DNA of 64,000 nucleotides, taken from an uncultured Acetatifactor sp. (lineage in GTDB: Bacteria; Bacillota; Clostridia; Lachnospirales; Lachnospiraceae). A program made the translations under genes and the position numbers. The first letter of the stretch is position 1, and each line of letters starts with the position of its first letter. Shown in pieces: positions 16,827 through 24,675 of this stretch. Below the pieces are notes generated by a model. That model made no database searches, was not told where the DNA came from, and was given only the letters and a program-made list of their open reading frames with translations. Location: NCBI GenBank assembly GCA_910586775.1, contig CAJUJN010000006.1:1-64000 (forward strand), read 5' to 3'.

Positions 16827-16851
16827 GTTTCCACAGTGACAAGCTTTCACA
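16827..16851 (-). promoter_or_regulatory. Direct-repeat operator candidate for the AraC regulator
   Basis: GTTTCCACA (16827-16835) and GCTTTCACA (16843-16851) form a direct repeat with 16-base periodicity in the divergent gap between GH95 and AraC genes. A -10-like TATATT follows on the minus strand without a good -35, as expected for an activator-dependent promoter. Inferred. Confidence 0.35.
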
Positions 16852-16877
16852 ATTTATGTCATATTTTCTAAAGCATC

Positions 16878-16906
16878 TTGCAATTAAAGTAAAAAGATTA
16901 TATAAT
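16878..16906 (+). promoter_or_regulatory. Promoter of the AraC-family gene
   Basis: TTGCAA (16878-16883), 17-base spacer, TATAAT (16901-16906). The Shine-Dalgarno GAGGAG follows at 16916-16921, leaving a very short leader. Confidence 0.6.
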
Positions 16907-16930
16907 ATCAATAATGAGGAGATAATTATC

Positions 16931-17782
16931 ATGGAACACAAAGTAAATTATTCTTTCATGCTGGAAAACCAGAAAATAAATATTTTAATGATTACTCACG
17001 GAACAATCACAAGTCCCATACCAAAACACAGGCACAGCAAAAGCAGTTATGAGGTGCATTATATCTTTGGGGGAAAAGGGACTCTGGTTGCCCAGGGAAA
17101 AACCTATGCCCTGTCCCCAGGCACTCTATTTGTCACAGGTCCTGAAATTGAGCATGAGCAGAATCCAGACATAGCAGATCCCATGCAGGAAGATTGCCTG
17201 TATTTTTACATGGACACCCCAAATCCTATCCCCAAAAGCGCCCACATAATCAACATCCTACGCACCCACCCATTCTGGTATGGCCGGGACACCCAGAATA
17301 TTGTCCAATCGATTCAGTTGATTCACGAGGAACTGACTACACATAAGATTGGCCAAGTGATTTCTCTAAATGCATGTTTCCAGCGTTACCTCGTCCAGCT
17401 GGCAAGAAATATGGCAACCATTATTCCACAAGATAAAATGGAAATCGGACCTGTACAATTGAAAATCGAAGATGCATTTCTCTATCAGTACAGAGATATC
17501 ACTTTGGATGACATCTGTGATATTACAGGCATGTGCCGCCGCCAGACCCAACGGCTGTTAGAGAACTATTACGGATATGGGTTTCAGAAAAAAAGAACGG
17601 CTTCCCGTATGGCTGCGGCAACTGCTTTTCTGCTTTACAGCGATTTAAGCGTGGACGAAATAGCAGAGTCCGTGGGGTATTCCAGTCTCAGCAGTTTTTT
17701 ACAGGCATTCAAAGCTTATTATCATATGACAATAAAAGAATACAGGGCGTTTGTGGAAATATCTATGCAGGAATCCCAGTAG
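16931..17782 (+). CDS. AraC-family transcriptional regulator
   Basis: 283-aa regulator with an N-terminal cupin sugar-sensing domain (RHSKSSYEVHYIFGG, then a PGTLFVTGPEIEHEQ turn) and a C-terminal pair of helix-turn-helix motifs. The second carries SVDEIAESVGYSSLSSFLQAFK and ends MTIKEYR. Start at 16931 is set by GAGGAG nine bases upstream; an in-frame ATG at 16856 lies upstream of the promoter and is unlikely. It is divergent from the GH95/transport operon and most likely activates it when a pectin-derived sugar binds. Odd point: the first HTH is preceded by MCRRQTQRL rather than the usual MSPSYLSRLF form, but the spacing is normal. Confidence 0.88.
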   Translation: MEHKVNYSFMLENQKINILMITHGTITSPIPKHRHSKSSYEVHYIFGGKGTLVAQGKTYALSPGTLFVTGPEIEHEQNPDIADPMQEDCLYFYMDTPNPIPKSAHIINILRTHPFWYGRDTQNIVQSIQLIHEELTTHKIGQVISLNACFQRYLVQLARNMATIIPQDKMEIGPVQLKIEDAFLYQYRDITLDDICDITGMCRRQTQRLLENYYGYGFQKKRTASRMAAATAFLLYSDLSVDEIAESVGYSSLSSFLQAFKAYYHMTIKEYRAFVEISMQESQ

Positions 17783-17788
17783 AAAGAC

Positions 17789-17823
17789 GGAAAGGAGGCG
17801 GAGTCCACTCCATCCCCCTTTCC
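17789..17823 (+). terminator. Weak hairpin after the AraC gene
   Basis: GGAAAGG (17789-17795) pairs with CCTTTCC (17817-17823) and GGAGT with ACTCC inside. There is no T-run, so termination strength is doubtful. Confidence 0.4.
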
Positions 17824-17866
17824 AAACTAGCTTTTCCTCATATCCAAGAGAGGACTATAATATTTT

Positions 17867-18010
17867 TTAAAATCCCTGCATAGCTAGCTTTCCGAGTATC
17901 CTATTGGACAATTCCATCATATCCTGATTATCAAGGTACGGCAAGGTTCTTCCTATATCCTCTATGACCTCGCTCCTACTCTTCCAGCCTTTTTCTCTGC
18001 AAGGCGTACT
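17867..18010 (-). pseudogene. Degenerate coding remnant, C-terminal end only
   Basis: A 47-codon open stretch ends at a stop at 17867 and is cut by an in-frame stop at 18011-18013. The translated tail (EDIGRTLPYLDNQDMMEL and on to GKLAMQGF) has the composition of a real soluble helical protein rather than noise. A neighbouring frame just upstream also looks protein-like (KKEQEHHAARASL), consistent with a frameshifted gene. No start or ribosome site. I do not recognise the family. The rest of 17824-18185 shows nothing else supportable. Confidence 0.3.
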
Positions 18011-18185
18011 TTATAAAGAAGCCCTTGCTGCATGATGCTCCTGCTCCTTTTTACTTTCTTCCTTCTGTACCTTTTCCCCTGTGCAGTTATTCAGCATATT
18101 ATCAATCATGCTGTAATTCCGTTATAGCTAAAGCAAACTAAATGGCTTTCATTACCTTCTGTGCAGGCTTGACTGGCATGCAATA

Positions 18186-20474
18186 GTGTCAAGTATATAT
18201 TGCAGGGAATCGCAAAATAGTAGTAAAAGGCATGGAATAAAGGACTTACGGCCTGGATGGATCGCTTTCATGGCAATGCTTCTGGCCATTCTGACCACAT
18301 CATGCGGCGGGGACTGGGAAGCCGCAGACAGCGGCAGCCAGGTATGGGTTTCCGAATTCCTGCCTTTTGAGCTTGAGGAGGATTCTTACGGCGCCATGGC
18401 ATTCCACGGGGATGCGCTTTATTACATCTCCTACCGGCAGCAGGCGGAAGGCTTCACCTACCGTCTGAGCGGCTATTCCCTGGCAGACGGCCCCCTGCCT
18501 GACATTCCTCTGAACCGGGAGGACGGAAAGGATATATTTATCACCAGCCTGCTTGCCATGGATGCGGACGGCGGTTTTTATGTCATTGCCTATGTCACGG
18601 AAGAGGACGGTTCCAGGATGCACCTGTGCAAATTCGATGCAGAGGGAAAAACGGTTTATGATACCGATATCTCCGGTGAAACGGACAATGCGGACCTGCT
18701 TGCGGTGGACAGCATGGGACGCGCATATATTTCCTGCAGCATCTTGGGCAAGCCCTGTGTATTGCTTTATACACCGGAAGGAACCTACAGCGGGACTGCC
18801 CTTCCCGACATTTCTAACGGAAGGATCAGCAGCATGGGATGCGGACAGGACGGCAAAGTATACGCCGGCTGCTGCAGCGACAGCGGGGGCGGTGAAAATT
18901 ATTTCCTGACAGAGATTGATTTTGACAGCGCAAAGACAGGGGAACCCTTTCCTGATTTCCCAAAAGGGGACAGTTCCGTCCTGGTGCCTTACCTGGAAGA
19001 CAGCCTCCTGTCCTATGACCGGACCACCCTCTATGCCTATGACCTGGCCGGCCGGAAAGGAGAAGCCCTGTTCGACTGGCTGGACCAGGGTATCAACGGC
19101 TCCCGGGTAGCCGCGGTCAATGTACTGGAAGACGGAAAGGTCCTCGCTGTCACCAGGGACTTTTCATCCGGGGACAGCGAACTGGCCCTGCTGAAAAAAG
19201 CCCACATTTCCCAGGCGGCACAGAAAGAAACCATTGTCCTGGGCACACTCTACAGCAGTTCCGCCCTGCGCGGCGCTGTCCAGGCGTTTAACCGCGGAAA
19301 CGATCAGTACCAGGTGAAAATCAGGGAATATATGGATCCCCTGACACATGACAGGGCTGACGCCCTCATCCGGATGAACAATGATATCCTCTCTGATGAC
19401 TGCCCTGATCTCCTTGACCTTGCGGACCTTGACCTGAAAGCCCTGGCGGCCAAAGGACTGTTCGAGGATCTGGATGCTTATCTGGAAAGCAGCAGCCTGC
19501 TGGACCGTTCAGACTTTCTGGACAGCCTTCTGGATTCCTATTCCGTGGACAATGAACTGATTACCATTCCGTCAAGTTTCTCCCTCAGAACCGTGTTCGG
19601 ATGGAGCGACGGGGCAGGGGATGGCCGCGGCCGGACACTGGATGAACTGTTGGCTTACGCAGATGCCCATCCGGAGGCGGCGCTTTTCGACAATGCTTCC
19701 AGGAGCGATATCATGCAGTATCTGATGGCCTGCAACGGGGATGCCTTTATCGACTGGTCTTCCGGGGAATGCCGTTTTGATTCCGATGACTTCAGGCGGC
19801 TGCTGGAATTCACGGCCCGTTTTCCCGGGGAAGCGCAAAGGGATCCCGGGCAGCCCTCCACGCCCGTCCGAATCCGGAACGGGGAGGTTCTTCTGTATGA
19901 AGCGTACATTACGGATTTCGATTCCATACAGCTGCCCCTGGCGATTTACGGCGATGCCGGAACCTGCATCGGTTTCCCCTCAAAGGACGGCGGCGCAGGC
20001 TGCATCCTCATCCCCTACGGGGCTTATGCCATTACCGTGAAATCGGACCGGAAGGACGGCGCATGGACATTCCTGGAAAACCTGCTGGCCTCCGCAGACA
20101 GCAGCTCCTCCTTTTTCCCTCCCCTGAAAGCGGCACTGGAGGAAAAAGCCGCAGAGGCCGTAAAGGCGGGATATCTTACCGATGAAAACGGTGAAGTCTG
20201 TCTTGATGAAAACGGGAATCCCATTCCCGAAAACTCCGGCATGGCAGTCTCCTATTCCGATTGGGAGTACACTTACCGTACCCCCTCACAGGATGAGGTT
20301 GAGGCCGTTCTGGCTTTCATAGATACGGCAAAGCCGATGCCTTTCAGTGACACCGGAGAAATCATCCGCATCATCAGCGAAGAAGCCGAAAGCTATTACC
20401 AGGGACAGAAAACGGTTGACGAAGTGGCGAAAATCATCCAGAGCCGTACCCGGATCTATGTCAATGAGGGCTGA
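18186..20474 (+). CDS. Lipoprotein: propeller-like N half fused to a solute-binding-like C half
   Basis: 762 aa if started at the GTG at 18186. A basic stretch, a hydrophobic helix and the lipobox LTTSCGG give a lipid-anchored extracellular protein. Residues about 45-340 show repeated short blocks with AMDADGGFYV, AVDSMGRAYIS and GCGQDGKVYAG, as in beta-propellers. Residues about 345-690 resemble family 1 solute-binding proteins (TIVLGTLYSSSALRGAVQAFN, then a KxDGAWTFLENLL segment near the end of the fold). No transporter genes are nearby, so it is an orphan receptor or sensor. No convincing Shine-Dalgarno precedes the GTG and the frame is open upstream only to 18132, so the start is uncertain. 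Its base composition is richer in G+C than the pectin locus before it. Confidence 0.65.
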   Translation: MSSIYCRESQNSSKRHGIKDLRPGWIAFMAMLLAILTTSCGGDWEAADSGSQVWVSEFLPFELEEDSYGAMAFHGDALYYISYRQQAEGFTYRLSGYSLADGPLPDIPLNREDGKDIFITSLLAMDADGGFYVIAYVTEEDGSRMHLCKFDAEGKTVYDTDISGETDNADLLAVDSMGRAYISCSILGKPCVLLYTPEGTYSGTALPDISNGRISSMGCGQDGKVYAGCCSDSGGGENYFLTEIDFDSAKTGEPFPDFPKGDSSVLVPYLEDSLLSYDRTTLYAYDLAGRKGEALFDWLDQGINGSRVAAVNVLEDGKVLAVTRDFSSGDSELALLKKAHISQAAQKETIVLGTLYSSSALRGAVQAFNRGNDQYQVKIREYMDPLTHDRADALIRMNNDILSDDCPDLLDLADLDLKALAAKGLFEDLDAYLESSSLLDRSDFLDSLLDSYSVDNELITIPSSFSLRTVFGWSDGAGDGRGRTLDELLAYADAHPEAALFDNASRSDIMQYLMACNGDAFIDWSSGECRFDSDDFRRLLEFTARFPGEAQRDPGQPSTPVRIRNGEVLLYEAYITDFDSIQLPLAIYGDAGTCIGFPSKDGGAGCILIPYGAYAITVKSDRKDGAWTFLENLLASADSSSSFFPPLKAALEEKAAEAVKAGYLTDENGEVCLDENGNPIPENSGMAVSYSDWEYTYRTPSQDEVEAVLAFIDTAKPMPFSDTGEIIRIISEEAESYYQGQKTVDEVAKIIQSRTRIYVNEG

Positions 20475-20605
20475 CTGCTGCACGGAAGGGCCTGTTTCCT
20501 CCGGCAGCCCCTGCAGAAGCAGCAGGAATCCCCCAGTGCCGGAATATATCTTCTCCCCAAAAGGCGCCTTCCCCGGTTGGGCAGTTCACAGACAACGGGC
20601 ACGGA

Positions 20606-20936
20606 TTATCCGCTGAGTGCATTGTAAGAGGATTCGAGATATGCCTGAAAAAAGACCGCGGCGGGCTGGCCGGACTTCCTGTTGAGACGGTAAAAAAGCA
20701 AAATCCGTCAGTGCTTTTTCCAGAGGAAGGAACTGTAGCCCTGCCAGAAAACCCGTTTCCTTTGCCATATCCTCCCCGTCAAACCGCCGGTACAGTTCCA
20801 GCAGTTGTGCAGGAAGCACACCGGCCTTCCGGGCAAGCTGCTCCAGCCGGCCTTCTTCCGCCCCGACATTCAGGCGCGTTTCTATATCGGGAATCCCCTT
20901 TTTAATTTCATCCAGATATCTGTCCAAATTTTTCAT
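20606..20936 (-). pseudogene. SMI1/KNR4 (SUKH) protein, frameshifted
   Basis: The N-terminal part (MKNLDRYLDEIKKG through a LPAQLLELYRRFDGED core to GLQFLPLEKALTDFAF) resembles SUKH-superfamily immunity proteins. After a six-base homopolymer at 20692-20697 the frame goes bad. Removing one base continues as YRLNRKSGQPAAVFFQAYL and stops at 20606. So the gene is either a frameshifted pseudogene or carries a homopolymer sequencing error. Even when repaired it is only about 110 residues, shorter than most family members. It starts at an ATG at 20936 only a few bases after another remnant (20944-21063). Confidence 0.5.
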
Positions 20937-20943
20937 TCCTGCC

Positions 20944-21063
20944 CTAATCCTCCTGTTTTTGTCTCTGCTCTCCGGCTCCCTTAAAAATCTGTTTTACAAT
21001 CTCCACTTTCCCCGTTTCTGTGGAATTCCCTTCTTCTATTTTGCGGCGGAGTATGTACAGCAG
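20944..21063 (-). pseudogene. C-terminal remnant of a gene upstream of the SUKH gene
   Basis: An open stretch of about 39 codons ends at a TAG at 20944, eight bases before the SUKH start, and is cut by TGA at 21064-21066. The peptide (RRKIEEGNSTETGKVEIV and on) reads as a genuine charged C-terminus. Its position directly before an SUKH gene matches the toxin position of polymorphic toxin/immunity pairs, but the fragment is too short to name. Confidence 0.35.
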
Positions 21064-21231
21064 TCACTCATATTGACTCTAAAAATATCGATTTGTCACT
21101 GGCTCCATTATACTGTAATAACTTTCCTGATGGAATAGACTTTACAAAAAATTCACTTAGTCGCTTCTTTGCTGTTGCACCTTTGAAAGACTGTCTGAAA
21201 AATTTAAACCGATAAAAAGTCAAAATGCCTC

Positions 21232-21259
21232 TTGCTTATTACGGCTTAATCGTTATAAT
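21232..21259 (+). promoter_or_regulatory. purC promoter
   Basis: TTGCTT (21232-21237), 16-base spacer, TATAAT (21254-21259). It lies 35 bases before the purC start, with AAGGAG at 21282-21287 between. I see no purine riboswitch in the leader. Confidence 0.6.
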
Positions 21260-21294
21260 AGAAGTAACGCAATGAATCAGTAAGGAGAATGAAC

Positions 21295-22170
21295 ATGAGC
21301 ATACAGGAACTTAAGCCCATTAAAGAGGGCAAAGTACGTGAGATTTACGACAACGGCGACACCCTGATTATGGTGGCCACAGACCGTATCAGCTGCTTTG
21401 ACGTGATTCTTGGCAACAAGGTCCGCAAAAAAGGCACCGTGCTGACCCAGGTGTCCAGGTTCTGGTTCAATATGACGAAGGATATTCTGCCCAACCACAT
21501 GATTTCCGTGGATGTAAAAGATATGCCTGAATTTTTCCGGAACGAGGAATTCGACGGAAAAAGCATGCTCTGCCGCAAGCTTGACATACTTCCCATAGAG
21601 TGTATCGTGCGCGGTTATATTACCGGAAGCGGCTGGGCCAGCTACCAGAAGGACGGCACGGTATGCGGCATCCGCCTGCCGGAAGGCTTAAAGGAAGCGG
21701 ACAAGCTGCCAGAGCCCATCTACACCCCCTCCACCAAGGCGGAAATTGGGGACCATGACGAGAATATTTCCTTTGAGCAGAGTGTAGACTATCTGGAGAA
21801 GCGCTTCCCCGGAAAAGGTCGGGAATACGCCGAAAAGCTTCGTGAATACACGCTTGCCTTATACAAAAAATGTGCCGAATATGCACTGGGACGCGGCATC
21901 ATTATAGCTGACACCAAGTTTGAGTTCGGCCTGGATAAGAACGGCAATATTGTTCTGGCGGATGAGATGCTGACGCCCGACAGTTCCCGTTTCTGGCCAG
22001 CAGACGGTTATGAACCCGGACACGGCCAGCCCTCTTTTGACAAGCAGTTCGCCCGGGACTGGCTGAAAGCGAATCCCGGCAACGACTGGGTACTGCCGGA
22101 TGATGTAGTGCAGAAGACCATCGACAAATACCTTCAGGCTTATGAACTGCTGACCGGAACGCCCTTATAA
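21295..22170 (+). CDS. purC: SAICAR synthetase
   Basis: Phosphoribosylaminoimidazole-succinocarboxamide synthase, the ATP-dependent joining of aspartate to CAIR in purine synthesis. 291 aa, the longer PurC form. Landmarks: KEGKVREIYD at the N-terminus, ATDRISCFDV, CIVRGYITGSGW, and IIADTKFEFG near the C-terminal active-site region. The ATG at 21295 is preferred over 21289 because AAGGAG is seven bases before it, but only one base before 21289. Transcribed alone from 21232-21259 and convergent with plsC, with a shared inverted repeat between them. Confidence 0.96.
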   Translation: MSIQELKPIKEGKVREIYDNGDTLIMVATDRISCFDVILGNKVRKKGTVLTQVSRFWFNMTKDILPNHMISVDVKDMPEFFRNEEFDGKSMLCRKLDILPIECIVRGYITGSGWASYQKDGTVCGIRLPEGLKEADKLPEPIYTPSTKAEIGDHDENISFEQSVDYLEKRFPGKGREYAEKLREYTLALYKKCAEYALGRGIIIADTKFEFGLDKNGNIVLADEMLTPDSSRFWPADGYEPGHGQPSFDKQFARDWLKANPGNDWVLPDDVVQKTIDKYLQAYELLTGTPL

Positions 22171-22186
22171 ACTTCAAAGAAATGGA

Positions 22187-22263
22187 AAACCTCCTCATCC
22201 AGTCCGTATTCTGTTCGGAAACCGGCGAAAGCCATCTCCTTAACGGCCTGCATGAGGAGGTTT
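22187..22263. terminator. Bidirectional inverted repeat between purC and plsC
   Basis: AAACCTCCTCAT (22187-22198) is perfectly repeated inverted at 22252-22263, 53-base loop, with short T/A tails on both sides. It probably ends both convergent transcripts. Confidence 0.5.
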
Positions 22264-22310
22264 ATTCAGTTCCGGTTTCTTATAAACCAATGAGGCTGCC
22301 GGCCACGTTC

Positions 22311-23051
22311 TCATCCCGCCCTGCGGAATCTCGCATTACACTGCAGCTGCGCGTCAATATCCGCCGCAATCCTGGACTTTACCAGTTCCGCAATCTCCGC
22401 CGTCCTCATCCCGCTGTATTCCTCGAAAAAAATGGGTGCCAGAAAATGCACATATGTCCTGACCTTGCGGAGTGAGTTCACCCCAAAAGGTTTGTAGGAA
22501 TCAATAATGGCCACCGGCACGATAGGGGCTTTCGCCCAGACAGCACACTTAAAGGCCCCGGGCATGAATTCCTGCAGATCATTTTTATTATGGTCATAGC
22601 CGCCTTCCGGAAAGACAATATAGCGCCTTCCTGCCTTGACTTCCTCCGCAATCTCCCGAATTGTCTTCATCTGCTTCTTCATATCACGCCTGTCCAGCCT
22701 GCTGCCCTGCACCAGATCGATAAAAGAATCCGTAATCGGCAGCCTGGAGCGATAGGCATCAATGACAATGGTACAGGGTTTTGGATGAGAGCCCATGATC
22801 CCCAGAGTGTCATACTTGCCCTGATGATTGGAATACATGACATAACCGCCCTCCTCAGGCAGAAGCTCCTGCCCACGGCTCTCTGTCTTAATCCTGCCAT
22901 TGTGCATCATAATGGAAATACACCTGCGGGCCATCCGGTAACGTTTCTCCTCCGAAAATTTCTCGCCATGATGCTCAATATAATGAGCCTTGCAGACATA
23001 GTATATAACAAAGGGAAACGACACGACTACCACATAAAATAACCTTAACAC
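22311..23051 (-). CDS. plsC: 1-acyl-glycerol-3-phosphate acyltransferase
   Basis: Membrane-bound PlsC-type acyltransferase that makes phosphatidic acid from lysophosphatidic acid. 246 aa. An N-terminal hydrophobic helix is followed by the NHQGKYD motif (NHxxxxD form, catalytic His and Asp) and FPEGGYD (the EGT-like substrate motif). Then comes an APIVPVAI strand. I place the start at a GTG at 23051, seven bases after GGGGTG; a TTG two codons earlier is also open. It follows the PurF-like gene by 119 bases on the same strand. Confidence 0.88.
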   Translation of the reverse strand: MLRLFYVVVVSFPFVIYYVCKAHYIEHHGEKFSEEKRYRMARRCISIMMHNGRIKTESRGQELLPEEGGYVMYSNHQGKYDTLGIMGSHPKPCTIVIDAYRSRLPITDSFIDLVQGSRLDRRDMKKQMKTIREIAEEVKAGRRYIVFPEGGYDHNKNDLQEFMPGAFKCAVWAKAPIVPVAIIDSYKPFGVNSLRKVRTYVHFLAPIFFEEYSGMRTAEIAELVKSRIAADIDAQLQCNARFRRAG

Positions 23052-23170
23052 GCTCAAACACCCCTATTCATCTGCCGCACCAACGGCGCCAAAAACATAC
23101 AGACATTCGAAAACATCCGCCCACGGATGCTTCCCTGTGAGCAAGGTCCGCTTCACAAGCCTTTCTCACA

Positions 23171-24577
23171 CTACTCTCTCCCATCCCAGCAATAGGTACA
23201 GAGCTTATTCTTATCAATTCCAACAGAAGCGATCATATCATCCAGCCTGTGATACCGCAGAGTGGTAAAATTCAGCTTCTTTCCGATCCGCTCCACCATC
23301 TCCGCATATTCTGCGGTATCGGGATTTACATAATCCTTTAAATCAATCATCCGCCCTTCCTCTTCCATCTCCTTTAATACCCTTCTGGCAATCAAATCCA
23401 TCTCCGAAGTGGAACGGGAAAAATTCAGATACTTGCAGCCAAACAGCAACGGCGGGCATGCCGGGCGGATATGCACTTCCTTTGCACCGCTCTGATACAG
23501 AAATTCCGTCGTCTCTCTCAGCTGCGTTCCTCTCACGATAGAATCGTCTATCAGCAGCAGACTCCTATTCTCAATCAGATCCTGAACCGGAATCAGTTTC
23601 ATCTTGGCAATCAGATTCCGCTGTGTCTGAATCACCGGCATAAAAGAACGGGGCCAGGTAGGCGTATACTTGATGAACGGCCTGGAAAAAGGCACTCCCG
23701 AAACATTTGCGTAACCGATGGCATGGGCAGTCCCGGAATCAGGTACCCCAGCTACCGTATCAGGTTTTACATTATCGCGTTCCGCCAGCAGCGCACCGCA
23801 GTTGTAACGCATCTTTTCCACGCTGACTCCTTCGTAGGAAGAAGAAGGATACCCATAGTATACCCACAAAAAGGTACAGATTTTCATCTCTTTTCCAGGC
23901 TGCACCAACGTGTGTATGCCTTCAGGCGTCACCACAGCGACCTCACCGGGTCCCAACTCCCTGTCACACACATATCCCAGATTCAAATAGGCAAAGCTTT
24001 CAAATGAAACACAGTAGGCTCCCTCTTTTTTGCCGACGGATACCGGGGTCCTGCCATATCTGTCTCTGCCGGCATATATCCCTTTCTCGGTCATAACCAG
24101 TATGGTCATGGAGCCGTCAATGACTTCCTGGGCATACTGAATCGCCTCCACCAGGTTGTCCTTCTGGTCCAGAAGAGAAGCCACCAGTTCCGTGGCATTG
24201 ATATCTCCGCCGCTCATCTCCAGAAAATGCCCGTGCCCGTTGGAAAACAGTTCCTGTGTCAGCTGCTCTATATTGTTGATCCTCCCCACGGTGGCAATGG
24301 CATAGGTTCCATGGTGGGAGCGGACCATCAGAGGCTGAGGCTCAAAATCGGAAATACATCCGATTCCGATGTTCCCTTTCATCTCGTTGATCTCCTTGCC
24401 GAACTTCGTACGGAAAGGAGCATTTTCAATATTATGGATTGCCCTGTCAAAACCTTTCTCCTTGCTGCACACCACCATGCCCGCGCGCCGGGTTCCGAGA
24501 TGGGAATGATAATCTGTCCCGAAATATAAGTCAAATACACAGTCTTCCTTAGATGCTACGCCAAAAAATCCTCCCAT
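23171..24577 (-). CDS. purF: Amidophosphoribosyltransferase-like protein lacking the N-terminal Cys
   Basis: PurF paralogue, 468 aa: a class II glutamine amidotransferase domain (1-230), then a PRPP-binding phosphoribosyltransferase domain. The PRPP motif LLLIDDSIVRGTQL lies near residues 338-352. Cysteines placed like the Fe-S ligands of Bacillus PurF remain (PACPPLLFGC, and C460/C463 in the C-terminal CTYC). The key oddity is the N-terminus MGGFFG in place of (M)CGIFG, so the glutaminase nucleophile is missing. The start is firm: GGAGG lies directly upstream. Other glutaminase landmarks (GTRRAGM, VGRINN) are kept. It may use free ammonia, or be a regulatory or repurposed paralogue. It sits between purB and plsC on the same strand. 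Confidence 0.85.
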   Translation of the reverse strand: MGGFFGVASKEDCVFDLYFGTDYHSHLGTRRAGMVVCSKEKGFDRAIHNIENAPFRTKFGKEINEMKGNIGIGCISDFEPQPLMVRSHHGTYAIATVGRINNIEQLTQELFSNGHGHFLEMSGGDINATELVASLLDQKDNLVEAIQYAQEVIDGSMTILVMTEKGIYAGRDRYGRTPVSVGKKEGAYCVSFESFAYLNLGYVCDRELGPGEVAVVTPEGIHTLVQPGKEMKICTFLWVYYGYPSSSYEGVSVEKMRYNCGALLAERDNVKPDTVAGVPDSGTAHAIGYANVSGVPFSRPFIKYTPTWPRSFMPVIQTQRNLIAKMKLIPVQDLIENRSLLLIDDSIVRGTQLRETTEFLYQSGAKEVHIRPACPPLLFGCKYLNFSRSTSEMDLIARRVLKEMEEEGRMIDLKDYVNPDTAEYAEMVERIGKKLNFTTLRYHRLDDMIASVGIDKNKLCTYCWDGRE

Positions 24578-24675
24578 ACCAGCCTCCTGATTTATCTTTA
24601 TTCTGTTTTGTCCTCAAAGTATTGTATACAGATGCAGAATATCTCATATCAACATCTGCCAGGCAACATCCGCAT

